Source: Verrucomicrobiota bacterium
Lineage (GTDB): Bacteria; Verrucomicrobiota; Verrucomicrobiia; Limisphaerales; JACRJZ01
Direction: 5' to 3'
Length of the DNA: 39,351 bases
Assembly (NCBI GenBank): GCA_016219875.1
Contig: JACRJZ010000004.1
Location: 1 to 39,351 of the forward strand
Shown: piece by piece, positions 25,634 through 34,071 of the stretch
Numbering within the stretch: the first letter of the stretch is position 1
Layout: each line of letters starts with the position of its first letter
Position numbers and translations under genes: made by a program
The notes under the pieces: model-generated
What the model was told of the DNA's origin: nothing
The model's database searches: none
Seen by the model: only the letters and a program-made list of their open reading frames with translations

Positions 25634-26340
25634 GGCGCCGCGGGCCGCCCCCAGACCTCGATCTCGGTGAAGCCGTTCATGCTGCTGGTGCTGCTGCCTT
25701 GGGTGTAACAGCGGAGATGGCGGGCCACGGCGCGCTTGGCGTCGATGAGTTTGCCCTGGCTCGTCTCGAAGTATTCCTTGTCCGTGCCCGCGCCCAGCTT
25801 GGCGGAGTTGTCCGAGTCGTTGTTGAAGAGCGTGCGGACGTTCTTCGTGAAGGCGTCGTCGTCCGCGACCTGCACGACAACATCGTGGATGACATGGTAG
25901 TAGCGATGGTCGAGCCAGACCACGACGGCGTAAATTTGCTGCGGCGCTTCCAGATCGAGTTGCACGTACTTCAGCCCCCGGCGCAGTTCCAGGACTTCGT
26001 CATCGGTCGCCTCTTTGCTGCCGTCGGTGACCAGAGCAGGCTCGCCGCTGTACGGCTTGGCTTCACTGATCGTCACTTTCTTCTTCAGCGCCACGTTCTG
26101 GACCCCCGCCGGCGCGAGGAACGGCGGGCGTTTCTTCTCCAGGTCCAGCGGCTCGATGTTCGGCCCCTTGGGCGGGTCGTCGGGCGGAGTGCCTTTGAGC
26201 GTCGGCGCCGGCAGCTTGAGCGGCAGCGGGGACATGGCTTCTGCCGCGCCCAGCCGGGACGCCGTCAGAGTGGAAAGACCAATGGCCAAGCCGAGCGAAC
26301 TCAGCGTGGCCATTGCGAAGCGGAGGGAAGGCTTGGTCAT
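25630..26340 (-). CDS. Discoidin-like secreted protein, paralogue 2 of tandem pair (236 aa)
   Basis: A signal peptide (hydrophobic about 8-30, ending RLGAAEA) is followed by a Pro-rich linker and a beta-rich domain that resembles F5/8 type C (discoidin) modules: ALKKKVTIS, LVTDG, YVQLDLEAPQQIYAVVVW and a closing GFTEIEVWG. Discoidin folds usually bind carbohydrate or lipid head groups. It shares most of its length with the gene just upstream (26371-27057), for example FTKNVRT.FNND and YFET.QGKLID. The ATG at 26340 has GAAGG upstream. Its stop overlaps the Agl23-like start. Confidence 0.8.
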   Translation of the reverse strand: MTKPSLRFAMATLSSLGLAIGLSTLTASRLGAAEAMSPLPLKLPAPTLKGTPPDDPPKGPNIEPLDLEKKRPPFLAPAGVQNVALKKKVTISEAKPYSGEPALVTDGSKEATDDEVLELRRGLKYVQLDLEAPQQIYAVVVWLDHRYYHVIHDVVVQVADDDAFTKNVRTLFNNDSDNSAKLGAGTDKEYFETSQGKLIDAKRAVARHLRCYTQGSSTSSMNGFTEIEVWGRPAAP

Positions 26341-26370
26341 AAAACGCGCCGCCTTCGAGCGAACCGGCGG

Positions 26371-27057
26371 CTACTTCGACGGCAAGGCCCACACCTCGAT
26401 CTCGGTGTAGCAGTTGAGCGCGCTGGCGTTGCTGCCCTTGCTGTAGAAGCGCAGGTAGCGGGCCTTGGCGCTCTTGGTGTCGATGAGCTTGCCCTGGTTC
26501 GTCTCGAAATACTGTTTGTCGCTGCCGATGCCCAGCCCGGCGGTGTTCTCGTAGTCGTTGTTGAAGAACGTGCGGACGTTCTTGGTGAAGTCCGGATCGT
26601 CGGCGGCCTGCACCACCACGCAACGGAAGACCTGCACGTAGCGGTGATCGTGCCAGATCAGAAGGGCGGCCACGTCGAAGTCCTTCTCCAGATCGATCTG
26701 GACCCAATGCACGCCCTTGTGCATTTCCACCACCGCGTCGTCGATGGCGTCCTTGTTGCCGTCAGTGATCTGCGACACGCTGCCGGTGATGGGGCTTTTG
26801 TCGCTGGAGGTGACTTTCTTGTTCAAGGCGACGTTCTGCACGCCCGCCGGGGCCATGAAGGGCGCGCGCGGCTTGTCGGTGAACGGCTCGATGTGTTCGC
26901 CCTTGGGGAGATCGTCCGGCGTGCCCTTGAAGGAGGGCATGGGCAATTTCAGCGGCAGCGGCGCGGTGTCCGCGGCCAGGAGCGTGAGGGCATTGGTGGC
27001 GATGACCGCGCTCAGCGCGAACACCCCGATCCGTCGTGTCAGTCTGTAGTTCATCAT
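26371..27057 (-). CDS. Discoidin-like secreted protein, paralogue 1 of tandem pair (228 aa)
   Basis: It has the same layout as its neighbour: signal peptide (VFALSAVIATNALTLLAAD), linker PLPLKLPMPSFKGTP, then a discoidin-like domain with APAGVQNVALNKKVTSS, HWVQIDLEKDFDVAALLIW, FTKNVRTFFNNDY, YFETNQGKLID and CYTEIEVWAL. The two genes are separated by 30 bp and clearly arose by tandem duplication. The start is ATG 27057 or the adjacent ATG 27054. As the first gene of the three-gene minus-strand unit, it should have its promoter in the 522-bp gap upstream. Confidence 0.8.
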   Translation of the reverse strand: MMNYRLTRRIGVFALSAVIATNALTLLAADTAPLPLKLPMPSFKGTPDDLPKGEHIEPFTDKPRAPFMAPAGVQNVALNKKVTSSDKSPITGSVSQITDGNKDAIDDAVVEMHKGVHWVQIDLEKDFDVAALLIWHDHRYVQVFRCVVVQAADDPDFTKNVRTFFNNDYENTAGLGIGSDKQYFETNQGKLIDTKSAKARYLRFYSKGSNASALNCYTEIEVWALPSK

Positions 27058-27192
27058 TTTCGTGTCAGTTGGACGGCCTTTGTCTCAAAAAATTCTGGTT
27101 GGGGTGAAGAAAAATCTTGCACCAAACGTGAATATCCGCCCGCCCCGCCCAATCGAAGCAAGTTCCCTTTCTCCGGCCCGGCAGAGAGCCAA

Positions 27193-27387
27193 GGCTGCAT
27201 CCAGCTCGGTTCGGGAGCACTCGTGGCGCAGACTTTCGAGTCTGCCGTAGCGCCGGTTTTCCAACTGGCGAGCGTTGGAAGAGGCAAGCTGGCTGAAAAT
27301 TTCACGGCCTGGGCGACTGCAAGTTGGCGATACGGCAGGTTGAAAACCTGCGCTACCCGGTGCGCCGGGCGGGAGCTTGAGGCAGCC
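27193..27387. repeat. R3 repeat copy 1: 195-bp element with inverted ends
   Basis: The ends GGCTGCATCCAGCT (27193-27206) and AGCTTGAGGCAGCC (27374-27387) are inverted; adding GCCAA/TTGGC outside extends the match. The interior is built of R4-type palindromes. On the opposite strand it aligns throughout with 30032-30232. The rest of the 27058-27579 gap shows nothing I can name. Confidence 0.8.
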
Positions 27388-27579
27388 TTGGCCGCGTCGC
27401 CCCAGCCGTTTTGCCGGCTTCACAACTTGTTCCCTGTCTGGCAGCGTGGCCCCGATGTTGATTCAGTCTGCCACTTCTGCGGAACGGCGCCGGCCAAAGG
27501 TCTCCTGCGGCCCGCTGCCGCCGCGTGGCGTTACTGCTCAACGAACCACGAACGACAACCCCTCCGCCCCGAACCCCAC

Positions 27580-28722
27580 ATGATCCCCACATTCCTCCCC
27601 GTCACCGCGCTGGCCGCGCTGCTGGCCTCCGCACTCGCTCTGGCTCCCCGCGCCCACGCCGCGCCCGCGCCGGAGAAGCCCTGGTCTGTTGACAAAGCCA
27701 ACCAGTGGCTTGATCAGCGCGGCTGGCTGGTGGGCTGCAACTTCGGCCCCAGCTCTGCCATCAACCAACTTGAGATGTTTCAAGCGGACAGCTTCGACCT
27801 CGCCACCATCGACCGCGAACTGGGCTGGGCGGAGTCGCTCGGCTTCAATTCCGTGCGCGTGTTCCTGCATCACTTGCTCTGGGAACAGGACGCGAAAGGT
27901 TTTCTGGAGCGGCTTGACCGATTTCTCGCCGTGGCCGACAAGCACCGCATCGGCGTGATGTTCGTTCTGTTCGACTCCTGCTGGGATCCCTTTCCCAAGC
28001 TGGGCCAGCAGCGCGCACCCAAGCCGCACGTCCACAACTCCGGCTGGATGCAAACGCCGGGCGCAGATGTGCTGAAAGACCCGTCGAAGCACGACGCCTT
28101 GCGCGCCTATGTCGTCGGTGTCGTCGGCCGGTTTGCGAAGGACTCGCGCGTGCAAGTCTGGGACGTGTGGAACGAGCCGGACAACACGAACCGCTCTTCG
28201 TACGGCCACTTGGAACCGAAGAACAAACCCGACCTCGTCCTGCCGCTGCTCCGCAAGACCTTCGTGTGGACGCGCGACGCCAAGCCCTCCCAGCCGCTGA
28301 CCTCCGGCGTGTGGATCGGCACCTGGGCCGACCCCGCCAAGCTCAGCCCCACCGAGCGCGTGCAACTGGAAAACTCCGACGTCATCAGCTTCCACAGCTA
28401 CGCCAAGCCCGACGAACTCCAGCAGTGCGTGCAGAACCTGCGGCGCTACCAGCGCCCGATTCTTTGCACCGAGTACATGGCCCGCCCCAACGGCAGCACG
28501 TTCGATCCGCACTTGGGCTGGATGAAAGCGCAGCGCGTGGCGGCCTACAACTGGGGCTTCGTGGCCGGCAAGACCCAGACGATCTACCCGTGGGACTCGT
28601 GGCAGAAGACCTACACCGCCGAGCCGCCAGTGTGGTTCCACGACATTTTCCGCGCCGACGGCACGCCCTACATCGCGAAGGAAGTGGAGTACATCCGCAG
28701 CGTGACCGGGAAGAAGCCGTAG
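27580..28722 (+). CDS. Clan GH-A (GH5-like) glycoside hydrolase, secreted (380 aa)
   Basis: A signal peptide (hydrophobic 7-24, APRAHAAPA) precedes a TIM-barrel glycosidase. VWDVWNEPDN carries the likely acid/base Glu199 and ILCTEYMARP the likely nucleophile Glu298, the clan GH-A spacing and strand context. Other barrel strands are visible: NSVRVFLHHLLWE, GVMFVLFDSCWD, VISFHSYAKPDE. Many relatives are labelled cellulase or xylanase-like, but specificity cannot be assigned. The ATG at 27580 starts the signal peptide. The frame is open far upstream but crosses R3 and other genes' antisense. It may work with the neighbouring sugar-related genes. Confidence 0.85.
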   Translation: MIPTFLPVTALAALLASALALAPRAHAAPAPEKPWSVDKANQWLDQRGWLVGCNFGPSSAINQLEMFQADSFDLATIDRELGWAESLGFNSVRVFLHHLLWEQDAKGFLERLDRFLAVADKHRIGVMFVLFDSCWDPFPKLGQQRAPKPHVHNSGWMQTPGADVLKDPSKHDALRAYVVGVVGRFAKDSRVQVWDVWNEPDNTNRSSYGHLEPKNKPDLVLPLLRKTFVWTRDAKPSQPLTSGVWIGTWADPAKLSPTERVQLENSDVISFHSYAKPDELQQCVQNLRRYQRPILCTEYMARPNGSTFDPHLGWMKAQRVAAYNWGFVAGKTQTIYPWDSWQKTYTAEPPVWFHDIFRADGTPYIAKEVEYIRSVTGKKP

Positions 28723-28766
28723 CGACAAGGCTGTGGCACTGGAGAATAGTGGTGATCCAACCCTGA

Positions 28767-29036
28767 GCCGGAAATCCGAAGCCCGAAATCCGAAGTCCGA
28801 AACAAATCCGAATGCTCAAAACCCCAATGTTCAAAACCATCGAGCCAGGGCCGAGGGCCAGCCGTTTTGAGTTTTCCTCTGAGGCAATTTCAAAACTCGG
28901 TAGCAGCCGACGTGAGAAGGCTCAAACTTCAAGGGAAACAGAGCCTCCTCACGTCGGCTGCTACGGTTTTGAAAGAGGCTCCACTTTCGAAAATTCGGGT
29001 TTGTTTCGGATTTCGGATTTCGTGCTTCGGATTTCA
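28767..29036. repeat. Composite palindrome: R5 array - R2 copy B - inverted R5 array
   Basis: GAAATCCGAAGCCCGAAATC-type units (about 28771-28810) lie left of an R2 hairpin (28881-28981) and the inverse TTTCGGATTTCGGATTTCGT (about 29003-29030) lies right of it. The R2 arms are 28887-28924 and 28941-28976, with a 17-nt loop. The composite occupies most of the 334-bp gap before the metallo-hydrolase gene. Confidence 0.8.
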
Positions 29037-29056
29037 AGCTGAAGGTGCTTGCCGCC

Positions 29057-29845
29057 ATGTCCTTCTCTTTCCTCTTCCTCGGCTCTGGCACTTCGCAAGG
29101 CGTGCCCATCATCGGCCAGGACTATCCGCCGGAGTTCCTGGCCAATCCCAAGAACCACCGGACCCGCCCATCGATCTACGTGGCCACGGACCAGATCAAG
29201 TTCGTCATCGACACGACGCCGGAGTTCCGCGTGCAGGTGTTGCGGGAGAACATTCGCTGGCTGGACGCGGTGCTGTTCACGCACGGCCACGCCGACCATA
29301 TCTTGGGCCTGGATGACTGCCGGCGCTTTTGCGATCTGCGTGGCGGCAAGGCCCTGCCGATCTATGCCGACCCGCCAACGATGGAGGTGTTGAAACGGAT
29401 CTTCGTCTATGCCTTTCATGGCGGGCCGGTCCCCAAGGGCTACTTCATCCCGGAGCCGCATCTGGTCGAGGGGCCGTTCGACTTGGGCGATCTGCACATC
29501 ACGCCGCTGCCCTTGCCGCACGGGCGCATCACGTCCACCGGCTACCTTTTCGAGCAGAGCGGACGCAAGCGGCTCGCCTATTTGAGCGACTGCAAGGAAG
29601 TGCCGCCCGCGGCGTTGGAACTCGTCCGCGGCGTCGAAGTCGCGGTGCTTGATGCGCTGCGCTACAAGCCCCACCCCACGCACATGTCCCTCGACGAGGC
29701 GCTCGTCGCCGCCGGCCGCATCGGGGCGGGGCGGACCTACTTCACGCACCTCACTCACGATTACGACCACGACCAGGCGCAAGCCGCGTTGCCGGAGCGG
29801 GTCTGGTTTGCTTTCGATGGCTTGCGCGTGGACAGTGGCCCTTGA
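29057..29845 (+). CDS. MBL-fold metallo-hydrolase, PhnP-like (262 aa)
   Basis: It is a metallo-beta-lactamase-fold hydrolase of the PhnP / cyclic phosphodiesterase type. The GSGTSQGVP start and the metal-binding series are visible: HGHADH (His76, His78, Asp80, His81), His155 (PLPHGR), Asp178 (AYLSDC) and THLTHDYDH (231-239). No signal peptide, so cytoplasmic. The ATG at 29057 is chosen, with GAAGG at 29041-29045 upstream; a GTG at 29045 is an alternative. No phn genes are nearby, so phosphonate use is not supported; a phosphodiester substrate is likely by family. Confidence 0.88.
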   Translation: MSFSFLFLGSGTSQGVPIIGQDYPPEFLANPKNHRTRPSIYVATDQIKFVIDTTPEFRVQVLRENIRWLDAVLFTHGHADHILGLDDCRRFCDLRGGKALPIYADPPTMEVLKRIFVYAFHGGPVPKGYFIPEPHLVEGPFDLGDLHITPLPLPHGRITSTGYLFEQSGRKRLAYLSDCKEVPPAALELVRGVEVAVLDALRYKPHPTHMSLDEALVAAGRIGAGRTYFTHLTHDYDHDQAQAALPERVWFAFDGLRVDSGP

Positions 29846-29968
29846 TGCGGGGAAACACCTGACTCCGAAATCTGAATGTCAACATCTGCAAGCAAACTGA
29901 AGACGGGAAAGTGGCGGCGCTGCGCCGGGACGCCGTGGCGTGGACGTGAAGCCGAAATCCGAAAGGCG

Positions 29969-30273
29969 ATTTCAAAACCCCGTAGCCGCCGACGTGAGGA
30001 GGCTCAAACGCCAACAGAAACAGAGCCTCCTCACGGTTGCATCAAGCTGCCGCCCGGCACACCGGGTAGCGCAGGTTTTCAACCTGACGTAGCGCCGACT
30101 TGCAGTCGGCAAGGCCGTGAACCTTCCAGCCGGCTGGCCTCTTCCAACGCTCGCCGGTTGGAAAACCGGCGCTACGGCAGACTGGAAAGTCTGCGCTACG
30201 AGTGCTCCCGAACCGAGCTTGATGCAGCCGTGGAGCCTCCTCACGTCGGCGGCTCCAGTCTTGAAAGTGGCTC
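29969..30273. repeat. R2 hairpin copy C, interrupted by R3
   Basis: The left arm (29969-30004) is intact. The right arm starts at 30023-30035 (GAGCCTCCTCACG), breaks off, and the same 13 bases reappear at 30233-30245, continuing to 30273. The intervening sequence is R3 copy 2. R5-type units lie outside on both sides in opposite orientation (about 29952-29962 and 30274-30292), as around R2 copy B. Confidence 0.85.
30032..30232. repeat. R3 repeat copy 2 nested in R2, flanked by a direct repeat
   Basis: Inverted ends CACGGTTGCATCAAGCT (30032-30048) and AGCTTGATGCAGCCGTG (30216-30232) enclose R4-type palindromes such as GGTTGGAAAACCGGCGCTAC. The copy at 27193-27387 is the same element in the other orientation. 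The duplicated GAGCCTCCT(CACG) on both sides looks like a 9-13 bp target-site duplication; its exact length is ambiguous because the inverted ends overlap it. Confidence 0.85.
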
Positions 30274-31990
30274 TTCGGATTTCGGATTTCAGAGCCAGGG
30301 CGCTTCCTTCGTTCGTCGTTGCTCCGGCTTCTTGCTTGCCACGCTGCTCTTTGGGCTGCCCGGCTTTCCGGCCCGGAGTGCAGAACCGGGCGCTTCTGCG
30401 GTGGTCGTCTTCAATTCCCGCCTGGCCGAGTCCAAGGAAGTGGCGGCGCATTACGCCAAGCTCCGCCAGGTTCCCGACAAGCAAGTCCTCGGATTGGACC
30501 TTCCCACCACCGAAACCATGACCCGCGCGGAGTTCAAGAAGCAGCTCCAGACGCCGCTCTACGACGAACTCGTGGCCAAAGGTTTCTTCAAGCTTGGCCC
30601 CCCGGAGGCAGGCCCGGACGGCGCTTCCCAACGGCGGCGCGTGCTCCACTCCAGCATCCGTTATCTCGTTCTCTGCTACGGCGTGCCGCTGAAGATACCG
30701 CACGACGACACGCTGGCGGAGGAAGGGGCGCTGAAGCTGCAGCCGGAGTTGCGCAAGAACGGCGCGGCCGTGGACAGCGAACTGGTCTTGCTGCCGCTCG
30801 GCCGCGACAAGATCATGCTCGCCGGGCTGGTGCCGAACCCGTTTTACGGCACGGCCGTCACCAATCTCCCCCGCATCCAGGCGACCAACGGGGTGCTGCT
30901 CGTGGCGCGCTTGGACGGCCCGACGCCGGCCATCGCGCGCGGCTTGGTGGACAAGGCGATGGAGGCGGAGAAATACGGCCTCTGGGGACGCGCCTACTTC
31001 GATGCGCGCGGCCTGACCAACGGCAGCTACCTGCTCGGCGACGAGTGGATTCGCGGCGCCGCGAAAGTGGCCCGGCAGATGGGCTTCGAGACGGTGCTCG
31101 ACGACGCGGGCGCCGTTTTCTCCGACACCTTTCCTCTGAGCGACGTCGCGCTGTATGCGGGCTGGTACGAGGGCGACGCCTGCGGCCCGTTCGCGCTGCC
31201 GGAGGTGGAGTTGATGCCCGGCGCGTTGGCCTACCACCTGCACTCGTTCAGCGCCGCCACCCTCCGCTCGACAACTCAACACTGGGCCGGGCCGCTCCTG
31301 GCCAAGGGCGCAACCGCCACGGTTGGTTACACCGATGAACCGTATCTGTCCGCGACCTCCGACATCGCGGTGCTGCTGCGGAACTTTCTTCACGGCGCCA
31401 GTTTTGGCGAAGCCGCCTGGTCCGCGGAGCGCGGCTTCTCCTGGCAAACTACCGTCGTGGGCGACCCGCTCTACCGGCCGTGCGACGTGCCGCTCGACCG
31501 GCGGCATTTCTATCTGGAGTCCCATTTCAGCCGACTGGTCGAGTGGTCGCATCTGCTGGTCGTCAACCGCAACCTCGTGATGAACGCGCCGGCGGATGAA
31601 ACCCTCGCCTACCTTCGCAACATCGAATTCATGCGCCACAGCGCGGTGCTGACGGAGAAACTCGGCGATCTGTTGCGTCTAAAAAAGGAATTGCCCCAAG
31701 CTACCGAAGCCTATCAGCAGGCGCTCCAGCGGTATCCGTCGCCGCAGCAGAAGGTGCGGCTGCTCCTCGCCATCGCCGACCTGCAAACGTCCGCGGGCCG
31801 GGACAAGGACGCAGTCCAGACGCTCCAGCAGTTCCTGAAAGAATGCCCTCGCTATCCGGGGATGCTGTCCATTTACCAACGGCTCCTGCCATTGGCGGAG
31901 AAACTCCGCGACACCGCCCTCGTCACGGAATGCCAGGCCATGATCCAAAAACTGACGCCGCCTCCGCCCCCACCGCCGGCGACGAAGTGA
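30230..31990 (+). CDS. TIGR03790 family secreted protein with TPR-like tail (586 aa, start uncertain)
   Basis: The conserved part begins with a signal-peptide-like segment (RRCSGFLLATLLFGLPG, codons from about 30314) and then the TIGR03790 domain: SAVVVFNSRLAESKEVAAHY, RQVPDKQVLGLDLP, IRYLVLCYGVPL and TTVVGDPLYRP. Residues about 470-575 are helical repeats resembling TPRs, ending in a Pro-rich tail. The function is unknown. No convincing start exists. The frame is open from ATG 29876, but its first about 118 codons are R5, R2 and R3 sequence. I give GTG 30230 at the R3 edge; TTG 30332 would leave almost no n-region. A repeat insertion may have displaced the original start. Confidence 0.75.
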   Translation: MEPPHVGGSSLESGSSDFGFQSQGASFVRRCSGFLLATLLFGLPGFPARSAEPGASAVVVFNSRLAESKEVAAHYAKLRQVPDKQVLGLDLPTTETMTRAEFKKQLQTPLYDELVAKGFFKLGPPEAGPDGASQRRRVLHSSIRYLVLCYGVPLKIPHDDTLAEEGALKLQPELRKNGAAVDSELVLLPLGRDKIMLAGLVPNPFYGTAVTNLPRIQATNGVLLVARLDGPTPAIARGLVDKAMEAEKYGLWGRAYFDARGLTNGSYLLGDEWIRGAAKVARQMGFETVLDDAGAVFSDTFPLSDVALYAGWYEGDACGPFALPEVELMPGALAYHLHSFSAATLRSTTQHWAGPLLAKGATATVGYTDEPYLSATSDIAVLLRNFLHGASFGEAAWSAERGFSWQTTVVGDPLYRPCDVPLDRRHFYLESHFSRLVEWSHLLVVNRNLVMNAPADETLAYLRNIEFMRHSAVLTEKLGDLLRLKKELPQATEAYQQALQRYPSPQQKVRLLLAIADLQTSAGRDKDAVQTLQQFLKECPRYPGMLSIYQRLLPLAEKLRDTALVTECQAMIQKLTPPPPPPPATK

Positions 31991-32004
31991 AGCGCCCGAC
32001 CCTC

Positions 32005-32109
32005 GAGGCAATTGCAAAACCCCGTAGCAGCCGACGTGAGGAGGCTCGAACTTCAATGAAAACAGAGCCTCCTCACGTCGGCTGCTACAGTTTTGCAGGA
32101 AGCTCCCTC
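32005..32109. repeat. R2 hairpin copy D between convergent genes
   Basis: Arms 32014-32047 and 32065-32095 (GTAGCAGCCGACGTGAGGAG core and its inverse) enclose a 17-nt loop. The element fills the 117-bp gap between the TIGR03790 gene and purH, which converge. Its right edge touches the purH stop codon (32108-32110). A shared transcription-stop role is plausible. Confidence 0.85.
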
Positions 32110-33661
32110 AATGCCGAAAATGCCGCGCGCCGGTAAAGACCATCGCCACTCCGCGCTCGTCCGCCGCCGCGATCACTTCCGGGTCGCGCACCGAACCGCC
32201 GGGTTGGATCGCCGCAGTGGCTCCAGCTTGCGCAGCGGTGATCAAGCCGTCCGCGAACGGGAAGTAAGCGTCGCTGCACACCACGCTGCCTTCGAGCGAG
32301 AGTCCGGCTTCCTGCGCCTTCCACACCGCGATGCGGCTGGCATCGACACGACTCATCTGGCCCGCGCCTACACCCAGCGTGCGGTCGGAGCCGACATAGA
32401 CGATGGCGTTGGACTTGACGTGTTTTACGATCCGCCAGCCGAAGAGCATGGCCTTCATCTCTGACTCGGTGGGCGCTCGCTTCGTCACCACCTTGAGATC
32501 GGCCGGGCGCGTCTTGCGGAGGTCGCGGTCCTGCATGAGGAACGACTCCACGCCCACGCTGCGCACGTCGCGTCCGGGCGCTCCGGCGGGAGACTTGAGC
32601 GCCTTCATCAGACGGAGGTTCTTTTTCTTTTGCAGCACCGCGAGCGCCTCGCCCGTGAAGTCCGGTGCCACGATCACTTCGCTGAAGATCTCCGCGATCG
32701 CCTCGGCGCAGGCTCCATCGAGCGGCTGGTTCACCGCGATGATGCCTCCAAACGGCGCCTGCCGATCCGTGGCGAAGGCCCGGTCCCAGGCCTCGCGCTG
32801 GCTCGCGCCCTGGCCCACCCCGCACGGGTTCGTGTGCTTGAGGATGGCCAGCGTGGGCGGATCGTCCGCGAACTCCGTGATCAAATGCAGCGCCGCCGTG
32901 AGGTCAAGAATGTTGTTGTAGGAAAGTTCCTTGCCGTGGAGCTGCTGGAAGTAGTCCTTGAAGTTGCCGTAGAGCGCGGCCTTCTGGTGCGGGTTTTCGC
33001 CGTAGCGCAACGATTGCACCAGCGGCGCTTGCAGGCAGAGCGCCGGCGGCAACTGCTCCTCCGCGTGTCCGGCGAAGACCTTGTTCAAGTGCGACGCGAT
33101 GGCGGCATCGTACGCGGCGGTGCGGGCGAAGACCTTCGCAGCCAACTCCTGGCGCAAGGCCAGCGTCGTTTCGCCCGCGGCCTTGATCTCCTCGGCCACT
33201 TGCGCGTAATCCGCCCAGTCCACCACCACCGTGACGCTGACGTGGTTCTTGGCGGCGCTGCGCAACATGGACGGCCCGCCGATGTCGATGTTCTCAATGG
33301 CGTCGTGGAGGGAGACGTTCGGCTTGGCGACGGTCTGCTCGAAGGGATAGAGGTTCACCACCACGAGGTCGATGGGCGTGATCCCGTGGGCGCGCGCGGC
33401 CTCCTCGTGCGCCGGGTTGCCGCGGACGTAGAGCAAGCCGCCGTGGATTTTCGGATGCAGCGTCTTCACGCGCCCGTCGAGCATTTCGGGAAAACCGGTG
33501 TGGGCGCTGATGTCCTTGACGGGCAGGCCGGCCTCGCGGAGCACCTTGGCGGTGCCGCCGGTGGAGAGGAGTTCAACCCCGGACGCCACCAGCGCCTGGG
33601 CGAAAGGGACCAGCCCGGTCTTGTCGGAAACGGAGAGCAGAGCGCGTTGGATTCGTGCCAT
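32108..33661 (-). CDS. purH: Bifunctional AICAR transformylase / IMP cyclohydrolase PurH (517 aa)
   Basis: It catalyses the last two steps of purine synthesis: formylation of AICAR with 10-formyl-THF, then ring closure to IMP, in the cytoplasm. The N-terminal MGS-like cyclohydrolase domain (about 1-195) shows [22 protein letters not shown] and [13 protein letters not shown]. The transformylase domain (about 200-517) shows [26 protein letters not shown] with the catalytic Lys-His, SDAYFPFAD and [12 protein letters not shown]. Length and ends match the family, so the gene is intact. It is a core gene with no other pur gene in the window. Confidence 0.98.
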   Translation of the reverse strand: MARIQRALLSVSDKTGLVPFAQALVASGVELLSTGGTAKVLREAGLPVKDISAHTGFPEMLDGRVKTLHPKIHGGLLYVRGNPAHEEAARAHGITPIDLVVVNLYPFEQTVAKPNVSLHDAIENIDIGGPSMLRSAAKNHVSVTVVVDWADYAQVAEEIKAAGETTLALRQELAAKVFARTAAYDAAIASHLNKVFAGHAEEQLPPALCLQAPLVQSLRYGENPHQKAALYGNFKDYFQQLHGKELSYNNILDLTAALHLITEFADDPPTLAILKHTNPCGVGQGASQREAWDRAFATDRQAPFGGIIAVNQPLDGACAEAIAEIFSEVIVAPDFTGEALAVLQKKKNLRLMKALKSPAGAPGRDVRSVGVESFLMQDRDLRKTRPADLKVVTKRAPTESEMKAMLFGWRIVKHVKSNAIVYVGSDRTLGVGAGQMSRVDASRIAVWKAQEAGLSLEGSVVCSDAYFPFADGLITAAQAGATAAIQPGGSVRDPEVIAAADERGVAMVFTGARHFRH

Positions 33662-33898
33662 AGTTGCGGCGCTAAAATCCCAAAAGCCCTCCGGGAGTCA
33701 ACCGGAGAATGGCGGGTGATGGCGCAGCCGAACCAAACGAACGCTTGACACGGGGGAGGAGGAAGCCGTTTTCCGAAAATGAACTCTTGGCAACGGGACG
33801 GGGCTGCGATAGAACCGTGCTCGTTCAAGACAGAGAAATATCCGAAACGAATGACGTAAGACATCACAACACATATTCTGCGTAGCTTTGGCTACGGG

Positions 33899-34007
33899 CC
33901 TACCGAAAACCGCGAATTTTCCCACTGCAAGGCTGACCAAGCGCGCGCCCGAAAGGGCGCGGCTTGGCGTCACTCTTGCAGTGGGCGCTTCGCGGTGCCT
34001 CGGTAGG
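33899..34007 (+). other. 109-nt five-stem hairpin capped by GAAA: candidate structured RNA or palindromic element
   Basis: Stacked stems are 33899-33906/34000-34007 (CCTACCGA), 33909-33916/33989-33996 (ACCGCGAA), 33921-33931/33975-33985 (CCCACTGCAAG), 33937-33942/33962-33967 (CCAAGC) and 33945-33950/33955-33960 (GCGCCC), closing a GAAA tetraloop at 33951-33954. That is 39 perfect pairs separated by small internal loops. A short GTAGC/GCTAC hairpin precedes it (33882-33895). It lies 64 nt before the RCC1 gene start and could act in its leader, be a separate small RNA, or be another mobile palindrome. The rest of the 33662-34071 gap shows nothing I can name. Confidence 0.7.
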
Positions 34008-34071
34008 GGCGCGTCGAGTTCGCGCCTCTTGGGTTCCAGGGTTAAGGGTTCGCAGGGACAAAGGACAACAA

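Noticed and set aside
25699..27579. Long upstream extension of the glycosidase frame
   Set aside because: It runs antisense through both discoidin-like genes and R3; the signal peptide at 27580 marks the real start.
30032..30232. R3 as an insertion sequence
   Set aside because: At about 200 bp it has no room for a transposase; at most it is a non-autonomous element.
28767..30292. Possible CRISPR array
   Set aside because: The repeats are palindromic elements and short tandem units without regular repeat-spacer spacing, and there are no cas genes.
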